Assembly: GCA_030611385.1 (NCBI GenBank)
Contig: JAUWPV010000014.1
Location: 1-44,246, forward strand
Reading direction: 5' to 3'
From: Bacillota bacterium
GTDB taxonomy: Bacteria; Bacillota; Dethiobacteria; DTU022
DNA length: 44,246 bases
Positions 24,206-31,923 of the stretch are shown here, one piece after another. Under the pieces are notes generated by a model. The model was not told where the DNA came from, ran no database searches, and was given only the letters and a program-made list of their open reading frames with translations. The translations under genes and the position numbers were made by a program. Position 1 is the first letter of the stretch. Each line of letters begins with the position of its first letter.

Positions 24206-25543
24206 TTAATTAGCTCTCAGCTTCTCCACAAAATGGGTATCATAACCTCCTGCCCGGAAAAGCGGTGAAGCGATAGCTTCCTGTAAAAAAGGTATATTTG
24301 TTTTTATGCCTTCAATCTGGTAGTTATCGAGGGCCTGCAGTATATGGCAGATGGCTTCATCTCGATCATTGCCCCAGGTAATCAATTTGGCGATTAGCGG
24401 ATCGTAATACGGGGTTAGCATTCCCCTGGTGCTGTATCCGCTGTCAACTCTCACCTTTTCACCGTCTGGTTCGCGGTACACAGTTATCATCCCCGGTGAA
24501 GGGTAAAAACGGTGGGGATCTTCGGCATAAATTCGTGCTTCCAGAGCCCATCTTTTTATTGGCAGGGTCGATTCATCCAGCGACAGCTTCTCCCCGGAGG
24601 CAATACGGATTTGTAGTTCCACCAGGTCAAGCCCGGTGATCGCTTCAGTCACCGGATGTTCGACCTGCAGCCTGGTGTTTGCTTCCAGAAAGTAAAATTT
24701 ATGTTCTCTGTCGACTATGAATTCTACCGTGGCGGCATTAATATAACCGATCCCTTCAATTAGCATACCTGCCGCGTCACGCAGTTGTTGGCGTAGTTCC
24801 GGATTTACACTGGTTGAAGGCGATTCTTCGATAACCTTTTGGTAGCGGCGTTGCACCGAGCATTCCCGTTCATAAAAAGTCAGCAGTCCGCCGTGTTTAT
24901 CGCGCAAAATCTGGATTTCGATATGGTGAGGTTCTTCCAGGTATTTTTCAACATAAACCCTTCGATCTCCAAAAGCGACCTCGGCTCGGTCAGTTGTTTC
25001 GGAAAATGCCTGGGCCAGGCTCTCAGCGTTGTCTACTTTTCTCATACCGATGCCACCACCACCGGCTGATGCTTTAAGCAGAACCGGATAACCGAGATGA
25101 TCACACACGGTTCTTATTTCCTCTGGTGTTTTCACGATGCCGCTTCCCGGCACGGTGGGGAGACCAAATTCCTGTGCAGTTTGGCGGGCCCGCTCTTTAT
25201 CACCCATCAGCCTGATTGATTCAGCATCTGGACCGATAAAGATCAGTCCGGCTTCCCGGCATTGTTCCACAAATACCGAATTTTCGGCAAGAAAGCCATA
25301 ACCCGGGTGAATGGCATCACAACCGTGTGAAACTGCGGCAGCGATTATTTTTGCTGAATCCAGGTAACTTTCGAGTGGGGTGTTTCCACCGATGCAGACA
25401 GTTTCATCAGCTTTCTGCAGAAATGAAGCCGCCTTGTCTGCATCGGAATAAACGGCCACACTGCTGATATTCATCTTATTTGCAGTCTTGATTATCCTGG
25501 CTGCAATTTCGCCGCGGTTAGAGATAAGTATGGAACGAATCAA
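24206..25543 (-). CDS. accC: Biotin carboxylase subunit
   Basis: 445 residues starting at a TTG (25543), giving the standard N-terminus IRSILISNRGEIAARII; a GGAG lies upstream. The biotin carboxylase N-domain (DAIHPGYGFLAENSVF), the ATP-grasp glycine loop KASAGGGGIGMRKV (about residue 157) and the catalytic region FLEANTRLQVEHPVTE (about 281) are all complete. It uses ATP and bicarbonate to carboxylate carrier-bound biotin. It sits between the acyl-CoA dehydrogenase and the carboxyltransferase in one minus-strand operon. It could also serve general acetyl-CoA carboxylase, but the operon context points to a catabolic acyl-CoA carboxylase. Confidence 0.93.
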   Translation of the reverse strand: MIRSILISNRGEIAARIIKTANKMNISSVAVYSDADKAASFLQKADETVCIGGNTPLESYLDSAKIIAAAVSHGCDAIHPGYGFLAENSVFVEQCREAGLIFIGPDAESIRLMGDKERARQTAQEFGLPTVPGSGIVKTPEEIRTVCDHLGYPVLLKASAGGGGIGMRKVDNAESLAQAFSETTDRAEVAFGDRRVYVEKYLEEPHHIEIQILRDKHGGLLTFYERECSVQRRYQKVIEESPSTSVNPELRQQLRDAAGMLIEGIGYINAATVEFIVDREHKFYFLEANTRLQVEHPVTEAITGLDLVELQIRIASGEKLSLDESTLPIKRWALEARIYAEDPHRFYPSPGMITVYREPDGEKVRVDSGYSTRGMLTPYYDPLIAKLITWGNDRDEAICHILQALDNYQIEGIKTNIPFLQEAIASPLFRAGGYDTHFVEKLRAN

Positions 25544-25584
25544 TTTTTTCTCTCTCTCCTTCAGGTTGCGGGTGATTGCTATGA

Positions 25585-26730
25585 TCAGATCATCTGGCGG
25601 GATATGATCTCAAGCATTATCTCGTCAGTGCCTCCGCCGATGCGAGCAAGGCGACTGTCACGCCAGAAACGCTGAATCGGGAATTCCATCATGTAACCGT
25701 ATCCGCCGTGAAACTGCATTGCTTCATCTGCAACCTGGTAGGCAACCCGGGTGGCAAAAAGTTTGGCCATCGAAATTTCCTTGGCTGGGAATTCTCCGGC
25801 GTTGATCAGTCCGGCAACATGGTAGGAAAGCTGTCTTGCCGCCTCAATGTTGGTTGCCATCTCGGCCAGACGATGACGGATAGCCTGGAACTTGCCGATT
25901 GGACGGCCGAACTGCTGCCGTTCCCGCACGTATTTAAGGGTCGTATCAAGGACAAGCTGGGCTCCGGCTACGGAAGAAATTGCGGCGAAAAGCCTTTCCG
26001 GCTGCAGTTCCCACATGATCTGGTTGAAACCCTGGTCTTCTTCGCCTAGCAGATTATCTTCCGGAACGCGGCAGTCCTGAAAGGCCAATTCCGCAGTATC
26101 GGAAGAGTGCATACCCACTTTTTCCAGTTTTCGTGATACGCTAAAGCCCGCGGTTCCCTTCTCTACAACTAATATACTGATTCCTTTGGGACCTTCACTG
26201 CCCCTGCTCCGGGCTACGACAATGGCAAAATCAGCCCGGACTCCATTGGTAATGAACGTTTTCTGACCGCTTAGAATGTAATCGTTACCGTCGCGAACGA
26301 AAGAAGTTCTGATTCCGGCTACATCAGAACCGGCGTCCGGCTCGGTGATGCAGAGGCAGCCGATTTTTTCACCCTTCAGTGCCGGTCGCAGGAAGCGTTC
26401 TTTAATTGATTCAGATCCCACCTTGTGAAGCAGGGCGCAGACCATATCTGTTTGAACCCCGATAGCCATCGCCAGCCCACCCGACAAACTGTGCATCATC
26501 TCTTCGGCGAGGATTACGCCGCAGAGGTAGTCGCCACCCTGACCACCGTATTCTTCGGGGTAATGAAGACCGAGAAAGCCAAGTTCACCCATGCGGTGAA
26601 ATACCGAAGAAGGAAACTCCCCTTTTTCTTCCCACTCATCAGCGTGAGGAGCCAGCTCCTTGGTTACAAATTCATGCAGTGTTTTTCTGATTGCCCTGTG
26701 TTTATCGTTAAAAATTGGGTGGTCACGCAT
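25585..26730 (-). CDS. Acyl-CoA dehydrogenase
   Basis: 381 residues, full length for the family. FAD/substrate motifs are ITEPDAGSDVAGIRT (about residue 128) and SGQKTFITNG; the C-terminal signature region holds QFHGGYGYMMEFPIQRFWRD and GGGTDEIMLEIISRQM, whose Glu is the usual site of the catalytic base. The mid-section RQQFGRPIGKFQAIRHRLAEM is standard. It oxidises an acyl-CoA to the 2-enoyl-CoA and passes electrons to ETF; no etf genes are in the window. It is preceded by AGGAGG and lies between the MaoC hydratase and biotin carboxylase genes, which fits the order dehydrogenation, then carboxylation or hydration. Chain type is not determined. Confidence 0.92.
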   Translation of the reverse strand: MRDHPIFNDKHRAIRKTLHEFVTKELAPHADEWEEKGEFPSSVFHRMGELGFLGLHYPEEYGGQGGDYLCGVILAEEMMHSLSGGLAMAIGVQTDMVCALLHKVGSESIKERFLRPALKGEKIGCLCITEPDAGSDVAGIRTSFVRDGNDYILSGQKTFITNGVRADFAIVVARSRGSEGPKGISILVVEKGTAGFSVSRKLEKVGMHSSDTAELAFQDCRVPEDNLLGEEDQGFNQIMWELQPERLFAAISSVAGAQLVLDTTLKYVRERQQFGRPIGKFQAIRHRLAEMATNIEAARQLSYHVAGLINAGEFPAKEISMAKLFATRVAYQVADEAMQFHGGYGYMMEFPIQRFWRDSRLARIGGGTDEIMLEIISRQMI

Positions 26731-26781
26731 CGTTTAATTACCTCCTAGTTATTGGTTGTCAGGCGGGTAATGATCGCCGAT

Positions 26782-27237
26782 TTAAAGGCCGAATAATTCC
26801 TTATATTCTTCCTTTGGCGGCATTACTACCGCTTCACCCTCAGCTACCACAACATCATTCTGGTTTACCCATTTGAGGGCCATCCGCACTCGGTTTTTTT
26901 CCTCATCTTTTTCCAGTACTGTGGCTGAAGCGGTGATGGTATCGCCGGGAAAAACCGGTGCTTTAAAGCGGCAGGTTGTCTCCAAAGCCACAGTTCCCAG
27001 GCCCGGCAGGATGGTGCCCAGAACCGGGGCAATCAGGGATGTGGTAATGCCACCGTGAGCGATGCGTTTGCCGAACATAGTTTTCCGGGCAAATTCTTCA
27101 TTAACGTGTATCGGGTTGAAATCACCGGTGATACCGGCAAACAGGTATACATCGGTTTCACTGATAGTTTTACTGAATGATGCGCTGTCACCAATGGATA
27201 TTTCGCTTATCGTCTTGCCTAATTGAACCGAACTCAA
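26782..27237 (-). CDS. MaoC-like (R)-specific enoyl-CoA hydratase
   Basis: 151 residues from a TTG start with GGAGG 8 bases upstream. The hot-dog-fold hydratase signature is clear: FAGITGDFNPIHVNEEFA (Asp and His as catalytic pair, about residue 33), then FGKRIAHGGITTSLIAPV. It hydrates trans-2-enoyl-CoA to (R)-3-hydroxyacyl-CoA, in contrast to the (S)-type crotonase in the same operon. It lies directly after tetR (6-base gap) and before the acyl-CoA dehydrogenase. Confidence 0.9.
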   Translation of the reverse strand: MSSVQLGKTISEISIGDSASFSKTISETDVYLFAGITGDFNPIHVNEEFARKTMFGKRIAHGGITTSLIAPVLGTILPGLGTVALETTCRFKAPVFPGDTITASATVLEKDEEKNRVRMALKWVNQNDVVVAEGEAVVMPPKEEYKELFGL

Positions 27238-27243
27238 TTCCAG

Positions 27244-27855
27244 TTACCTCCTTAGACCTCTTAACAGATAATCGGATATCAACTGGGCAATCTCTTCTTT
27301 CTCTAATTTTCCTTTTTCCCGGAACCAGACATAGACCCAGTTGATACTGCCCAGAATAGTGTATGATAGGATCTGTTCATTTTTTTGTACAAAGCAACCC
27401 TGCTCAATTCCCTCCTTAATCAGACTCTGTATAATTTGTTCATAGCGATTTCGTGAGGATAAGATTTTCTGCCAGTGCTCGGGCGTAAGTTCTCGCCGTA
27501 AATCCATAAAAACAGTCATCACGGCTTTATTTTCACAAATCGCCATAATATGGGCTTTTAGAATTGTCTGAAGGCGTTGATCAATGGGCAAATAAGGATT
27601 GTTGGCTGCATCTATTCCATCTATAAATGAGTTCATAGCCTGACTGAAGATTTGAAAAAGGATTTCCTGTTTGCTGTTAAAGTAATAATAGATATGACCT
27701 TTGGTAACTCCCATTTCTCCAGCGATTTGATCGATGGTTGCCGAGTAACCCTGGTTGGCGAATGCCCGTGATGCGGCGGCCAGAACCTGCTGTTTCCGTC
27801 CTTCCTCGGCATTGGTGATGTCTGAGATATCTCTGGTGAAAATATCCTTGTTCAT
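27244..27855 (-). CDS. TetR/AcrR-family transcriptional regulator
   Basis: 203 residues from the ATG at 27855, chosen because AAAGGG lies about 6 bases upstream; a longer GTG-started frame to 27876 is unlikely. The N-terminal helix-turn-helix is complete: YSATIDQIAGEMGVTKGHIY followed by YYFNSKQEILFQIF. The rest is an all-helical ligand domain with no clear relative by eye. As first gene of an acyl-CoA operon it probably responds to an acyl-CoA, as FadR-type TetR proteins do. A palindrome just upstream is a candidate for its own operator. Confidence 0.9.
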   Translation of the reverse strand: MNKDIFTRDISDITNAEEGRKQQVLAAASRAFANQGYSATIDQIAGEMGVTKGHIYYYFNSKQEILFQIFSQAMNSFIDGIDAANNPYLPIDQRLQTILKAHIMAICENKAVMTVFMDLRRELTPEHWQKILSSRNRYEQIIQSLIKEGIEQGCFVQKNEQILSYTILGSINWVYVWFREKGKLEKEEIAQLISDYLLRGLRR

Positions 27856-27898
27856 TGTCGACCCTTTCCAAACCACCCGGTATACTTTGCATTATTTA

Positions 27899-27914
27899 CA
27901 TACCAGTCAGTATG
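27899..27914. promoter_or_regulatory. Palindromic operator candidate for the TetR regulator
   Basis: CATAC-CAGTCA-GTATG is a perfect 5-bp inverted repeat with a 6-base spacer, 43 bases upstream of the tetR ATG, in the gap between the tetR operon and the divergent crotonase gene. TetR proteins commonly bind 14-18 base palindromes in the shared promoter region. The size fits, but no second copy was found in the window. Confidence 0.42.
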
Positions 27915-28000
27915 ATGAGTAATATTCGGCGCTATTTTCGGTAATTCCTGCAATAATATCAAAATATTTTATTTTTAATAAATTAGTTTGTGTTGATCAT

Positions 28001-28036
28001 AAAAAAACAGGCTTAAAGGTGAACGCGCAAGGCCTG
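28001..28036 (-). terminator. Terminator-like hairpin read on the minus strand upstream of tetR
   Basis: On the minus strand CAGGCCTT (28036-28029) pairs with AAGCCTG (28014-28008) with one bulge and is followed by seven T (28007-28001). There is no minus-strand gene before it, so it would be a leader attenuator for the tetR operon, or would stop antisense transcripts. No promoter was identified beyond it. Confidence 0.3.
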
Positions 28037-28135
28037 GCTGCAAAAAAAAGTTAATGGAGGATAGTTTGTGGCAGCAGGGGAATATATTAGTTTGTGGAAT
28101 TCACTAATTAATCTGATCAGAAATGAGGTGTCAGT

Positions 28136-28915
28136 GTGAGCTACGAGACTATTATTGTCGAGAAAAAGGATCACGTGGCGCGAATAACCTTCAACCGTCC
28201 GCAAAGACTCAATGCCATTAACAGCGCCCTGGGTTTGGAGGTCAAGCAGGCTCTGGAAGAGATTGCTACAGATGATGAGATTCAGGTTCTGGTGATTGCC
28301 GGTAATCCGCGCATCAGGGAAAAGGAGGGACAACAGGAGATCAAACACTGTTTCTCTGCCGGTTGGGATCTTTCGGAAACAGCCCCGGTGGAACCAATCG
28401 TAGAAATGATTGCTGCCTATGAAAAGCCTGTTATTGCCATGGTCAATGGTTTTGCTCTTGGCGGAGGTTGTGAAATAGCCCTCGCCTGCGACTTTATTTT
28501 TGCTTCCGAAAACTCCGAAATCGGCCTGCCTGAAATCAATCGCGGTTTGCTGCCCGGGTGGGGTGGCACCCAGCGTTTGCCTCGCCGAATCGGGGTGCCC
28601 CGGGCCAAATGGATGATTCTCAGTGGGGATACGGTAAGTGGAAGTGAAGCAAAAAAGATCGGGCTCATTGATGAAGTTGTCAATAAAGAGGGGTTGGACA
28701 GGGCAGTTTCTGAGTTTGCGACAAAGCTGGCCGGCAAACCGCCGCTTGGATTGAAAAAGATAAAGGAAGTAATTAACAGAGGTATTGAAGTTGACTTGCA
28801 GGCAGGCCTTAAGTTTGAGCAGGAGGCACTCGGCTTTCTTCTGCAAACCGAAGATTTTCGGGAAGGTATTGCCGCTTTCATGGAAAAAAGAGACCCGCAA
28901 TGGAAAGGTTGTTAA
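28136..28915 (+). CDS. Enoyl-CoA hydratase/isomerase family protein (crotonase 2)
   Basis: 259 residues from a GTG with GAGGTG upstream. Oxyanion-hole segments are CFSAGWDLSET and MVNGFALGGGCEIALACDF, and IGLPEINRGLLPGWGGTQR carries the first crotonase glutamate. The second glutamate (Glu164 in rat mitochondrial hydratase, in AMEMVLTG) is replaced: the sequence reads AKWMILSG, with Trp at that position. A short insert (about residues 62-72) precedes the oxyanion segment. The protein may therefore be an isomerase, a slow hydratase or a related activity. It is divergent from the tetR operon and is followed at 34 bases by an esterase gene. Confidence 0.88.
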   Translation: MSYETIIVEKKDHVARITFNRPQRLNAINSALGLEVKQALEEIATDDEIQVLVIAGNPRIREKEGQQEIKHCFSAGWDLSETAPVEPIVEMIAAYEKPVIAMVNGFALGGGCEIALACDFIFASENSEIGLPEINRGLLPGWGGTQRLPRRIGVPRAKWMILSGDTVSGSEAKKIGLIDEVVNKEGLDRAVSEFATKLAGKPPLGLKKIKEVINRGIEVDLQAGLKFEQEALGFLLQTEDFREGIAAFMEKRDPQWKGC

Positions 28916-28949
28916 AAAGCTGCAGCAAATATCTATCGGTAACAGCAAT

Positions 28950-29699
28950 ATGAAGAAAACGATTATGCCCGGCGCAGAGCCGTTCTTTTTCCCCGCTGGT
29001 AAAACAGGCTGCCTGCTCATTCACGGCATATCGGGATCGCCCCAGGCAATGAAATTGATGGGCGAATCTTTGGCTACCAGTGGTATAACCGCTCTCGGGG
29101 TAAGATTAAAAGGTCACGGTACCCGCGTTGAAGAGATGCACGGCTGCAGCTACCAGGACTGGGTCGATTCAGCCGAAGAAGGGCTGGCCAGTTTGAAAGA
29201 GCGTTGCAGTTCTGTTTTTTGTGCCGGCCTGTCTATGGGTGGAGTTATTTCGCTGCGACTGGCCCGTCTGCATCCCGAAGATATCAGGGGTGTGGTGACT
29301 ATCTGCAGTCCCTACAAGATGCGTGCCCTGAAATTTAAAGTTATCCCTTTATTCAAGGGGATTATTAAAAAGATCCCCACCGGACCAAAGTCGATTAACG
29401 ATCCGGAAGCAGTGGAGGTTAACTACGATTATCATTCTGTCCCGGCAGCTCATCAATTGATCAAATTGATGGCGGTTGTAAGGGATGATTTGCCACTGAT
29501 CAGGCAGCCAGCGCTGATCTTTGCCGCCCGCCGGGATCGGACCGTTGATAGCCGAGACGCCGGCCTATTTTACGAAAACCTTGCTTCCGCTCAAAAAGAG
29601 CTGGTTTGGTTGGAAAATTCACAGCATGTAGCGCCGCTTGACTACGACAAAGAAATTATTTTTCAAAAAACCGTAGAATTCATTAACAGAAATAAATAA
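28950..29699 (+). CDS. Alpha/beta-hydrolase, carboxylesterase (Est30-like)
   Basis: 249 residues from the ATG at 28950; the longer frame overlaps the crotonase gene. The oxyanion motif is LLIHGISGSPQAMK (about residue 25), the nucleophile elbow is CAGLSMGGVISLRLA (Ser about residue 94), the acid is in AARRDRTVDS and the catalytic His is in SQHVAPLDYD. Size and motif spacing match the small thermostable monoglyceride/carboxyl-esterase group. It probably frees a short- or medium-chain acid from an ester, which could feed the acyl-CoA synthetases. The ribosome site is weak, so translation may be coupled to the upstream crotonase. Confidence 0.85.
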   Translation: MKKTIMPGAEPFFFPAGKTGCLLIHGISGSPQAMKLMGESLATSGITALGVRLKGHGTRVEEMHGCSYQDWVDSAEEGLASLKERCSSVFCAGLSMGGVISLRLARLHPEDIRGVVTICSPYKMRALKFKVIPLFKGIIKKIPTGPKSINDPEAVEVNYDYHSVPAAHQLIKLMAVVRDDLPLIRQPALIFAARRDRTVDSRDAGLFYENLASAQKELVWLENSQHVAPLDYDKEIIFQKTVEFINRNK

Positions 29700-29739
29700 G
29701 TTAACAAAAAGGTGTCAGACACCGATTTGTTAACTTATT
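29695..29739. repeat. 45-bp nested palindrome between convergent genes
   Basis: Outer arms AATAAGTTAACAAA (29695-29708) and TTTGTTAACTTATT (29726-29739) are perfect 14-bp inverted repeats. Inside them GGTGTC-A-GACACC (29711-29723) is a second perfect hairpin. The left arm includes the esterase stop codon. The element has no long U-tract on either strand, so it may be a shared transcription end for the convergent esterase and alcohol dehydrogenase genes, or a dispersed short palindromic repeat. Confidence 0.7.
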
Positions 29740-29773
29740 CGCTAAAAAGATCGAAATATAGAGTTAACAGTTG

Positions 29774-30937
29774 CTACCAGGCAGCTCGGAAAATCTCCAG
29801 CACCTCTTCTGCCTCCGAAACCATACGCGGGTTATAAATTATGGAGCCGTCTGACAAAGATAGTTCGGCTGCTTCAGCCAGCCCGTTTTCGGGCACGCCA
29901 ACTTCACGAATTTTTTGTGGTAAGCCGATTTTTTTAGTTAGCTCCCAGGCCGCTTCAGCAGCAGCTCTACCCGCTTCCATATCGCTCAAGCCGCGTGTAT
30001 CAAGACCCATGGCAGTAGCGACCAGGGCATAGCGGTCAGCGCATTCTTCCAGATTGAAGAGCATGACATGGGGAAGAAGAATGCTGTTGCCCAGACCGTG
30101 TGGTACTTTAAAAAGGGCGCCGATTGAATGGGCCATAGCATGCACCAGGCCGATTTGAGCGTTACCAAAGGCTATGCCGGCCATGGTAGCGGCAATCTGC
30201 TGTTGGCCGCGGGCGACCAGGTCATCGCCCTGTTCAACACAGCGGGGCAAAAATTCCATGCTTAATCTTATTGTGTGCATGGCCATGGCATCGGCGATCG
30301 GTTGGCGCTGCAGGGCATGAATCGCTTCAATGGCATGGGTCAAGGCATCCATGCCGGTGCTGGCTGTCAACTGTGGGGGTAGCCCGGCAATCATTGTCGG
30401 ATCAAGGACGGCTATATTCGGGATGATGAAATAGTCACAAAAAAGTTCTTTTACATGGCGCTCCCAGTCTTTGATCACTGCAGCCCAGGTTACTTCACTG
30501 CCAGTTCCGGCGGTAGTTGGCACTACGATGTGGGGTGTTTGCGGTCTGGAAAGAATCTGGACACCGGAGTAATCCCGCAGTTGACCGCCTTCCTTCATAA
30601 CGATAGCCATTGCTTTGGTCGTGTCGATGACGCTGCCGCCGCCAACGCTGACTAAAATGTCAGCGCCTTTTTCCAGGGCGAAAGCGGCCCCTTCGTTGAC
30701 CAGGTGAAAACCCGAATCCTGAAGACAGCGGTCGTAGGTGCCGATATAGCGCCGGCCCAGAGCTTGTTCGACCCGCTCAGTCAGGCCGGCTTCTATAATA
30801 CCCTGGTCGGTGACGATTAGTGCTTTCGAGCAGCCGAGACTGTCTACTTCCAGCCCTACATCTCTGACGCTATTTTCACCGAAAATTATTTTTGTTGGGT
30901 TGTTGTATTCAAAAGATAGATCACGGTCGTAGCCCAC
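29774..30937 (-). CDS. Iron-containing alcohol dehydrogenase
   Basis: 387 residues from a GTG with an AGGAGGAGG run upstream. The NAD-binding GGGSVIDTTKAMA (about residue 98) and the iron-ligand segments GMDALTHAIEA (about 193) and HAMAHSIGALFKVPHGLGNS (about 262) are complete. The family interconverts alcohols and aldehydes or ketones with NAD(P)H. The tungsten aldehyde oxidoreductase and SCP2 genes nearby suggest aldehyde handling, although the strand and promoter differ. The exact substrate is unknown. Confidence 0.92.
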   Translation of the reverse strand: MGYDRDLSFEYNNPTKIIFGENSVRDVGLEVDSLGCSKALIVTDQGIIEAGLTERVEQALGRRYIGTYDRCLQDSGFHLVNEGAAFALEKGADILVSVGGGSVIDTTKAMAIVMKEGGQLRDYSGVQILSRPQTPHIVVPTTAGTGSEVTWAAVIKDWERHVKELFCDYFIIPNIAVLDPTMIAGLPPQLTASTGMDALTHAIEAIHALQRQPIADAMAMHTIRLSMEFLPRCVEQGDDLVARGQQQIAATMAGIAFGNAQIGLVHAMAHSIGALFKVPHGLGNSILLPHVMLFNLEECADRYALVATAMGLDTRGLSDMEAGRAAAEAAWELTKKIGLPQKIREVGVPENGLAEAAELSLSDGSIIYNPRMVSEAEEVLEIFRAAW

Positions 30938-30965
30938 AACTATCTCCTCCTCCTGTCAAAATCTG

Positions 30966-31529
30966 TTAGAATCCGAAAGCTGAGCGCAGCTCATCAAACC
31001 ATTTTACATAATTGTCACGTTCTTCTTCACTCATATCTGACTGAAAGCGAGTATCGACTTGAGCTGATAGATCTGTCAGGCGAATCGAGGCTTTGACATA
31101 GCGGACGATTGTGGGCAGAGAGCCCTTAAGTTTGACCTTGCCCTGCATCATTGCCTTGACTACATCCAGTTCCTTTTTCATAACTGCTTGCCAGCGTTCA
31201 AACTCACCGGTCAAGACAAAGTCGGCCTTTTCCCCTGCCTCACGGGGGACCAGTTTGGCGAAGCGGCAATCGCCATGCCACAGATCCATGAACAAATAGA
31301 TATCTTGACTTAATCCATTAGCCGGGTTGGCCAGGATATGGATGACGACAGAACCTTCCCAGGTTTTAGCCACTTCTTTATACTGAGCATCTTCCTGGAT
31401 TAATTTTTCGAAAGCAGCCACCCATTCCGGCGTGCCCATCACGTAAGGCTTTTCCGCCTTGGCCAGACGCTCCTGAACCATTTCCTGATAAGCTTTTTCC
31501 CATTCTGCCGTGCCGTAAGTGTAGGCCAT
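30966..31529 (-). CDS. SCP2 sterol-carrier-domain protein
   Basis: 187 residues. The C-terminal half has the SCP2 lipid-binding fold signature: ADFVLTGEFERWQAVMKKEL followed by AMMQGKVKLKGSLPTIVRY. The N-terminal ~50 residues (two GTxEW-type stretches, YGTAEWEKAY and MGTPEWVAAF) look like a short internal repeat. Such proteins bind acyl chains or acyl-CoA and accompany fatty-acid-type operons. It is probably co-transcribed with the alcohol dehydrogenase (28-base gap). An AGGAGG site precedes the ATG. Confidence 0.82.
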   Translation of the reverse strand: MAYTYGTAEWEKAYQEMVQERLAKAEKPYVMGTPEWVAAFEKLIQEDAQYKEVAKTWEGSVVIHILANPANGLSQDIYLFMDLWHGDCRFAKLVPREAGEKADFVLTGEFERWQAVMKKELDVVKAMMQGKVKLKGSLPTIVRYVKASIRLTDLSAQVDTRFQSDMSEEERDNYVKWFDELRSAFGF

Positions 31530-31923
31530 TTAAACATTCCTCCTAAAATTTAGTCAATATTTTAAAGAAGCCGTTATCCCAAGAAACAAGTAATCCTCCT
31601 TTCCCGTTCTCAAACTTTCACTAAAAAGATGGTATATTGACTAAATTATAACTCTTTTGCTAGTAATGCGAAAGTAGGTAATAGTATCTCCTTAATTATA
31701 TTTTGCAGATTCTCTGCCGGAAAATGGTTGAAATTTTTAACCTGACGTTGTATATTGGAATAAATTATGGCGATATTGTGTAAGGTGACATTTTTCACAA
31801 TATTCACATGAAAGATAATTATTCTTTACTTCACGGATTACCTGGTGCCGGTAATACTGCTTCCGGAGCAGAAATTTGTAGCGGGTATTGTTTTTAAAGA
31901 TATCAATAAGTGGAGGTGTTCTG
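31530..31923. other. Divergent intergenic region between SCP2 and aldehyde oxidoreductase genes
   Basis: No gene over 12 codons is supported in these 394 AT-rich bases. Besides the 14-bp inverted repeat pair, there is an 8-bp perfect repeat ATATTGTG (31773-31780)/CACAATAT (31796-31803), spaced by 15 bases, placed as an operator for the aldehyde oxidoreductase gene. A plus-strand promoter candidate is TTGACT (31637-31642) with TAGTAA (31661-31666). On the minus strand an 11-codon frame (TTG 31589 to TGA 31554), with GGAGG 5 bases upstream, could be a leader peptide, but is too short to be sure. Confidence 0.4.
31547..31647. repeat. 14-bp inverted repeat pair upstream of the SCP2 gene
   Basis: AATTTAGTCAATAT (31547-31560) and ATATTGACTAAATT (31634-31647) are perfect inverted copies 73 bases apart. 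The first ends 18 bases before the SCP2 start codon, next to its ribosome site; the second would lie in its leader or promoter and itself carries TTGACT. They may be paired operators, or the arms of a long RNA stem near the ribosome site. Confidence 0.6.

Noticed and set aside
28013-29020. 335-codon minus-strand frame
   Set aside because: It lies fully antisense to the crotonase and esterase genes, which have clear domains; its translation shows no family features.
31773-31803. Rex or CRP/FNR operator
   Set aside because: Half-site spacing of 15 bases does not match the 8-base core spacing of Rex or the 6-base spacing of CRP/FNR.
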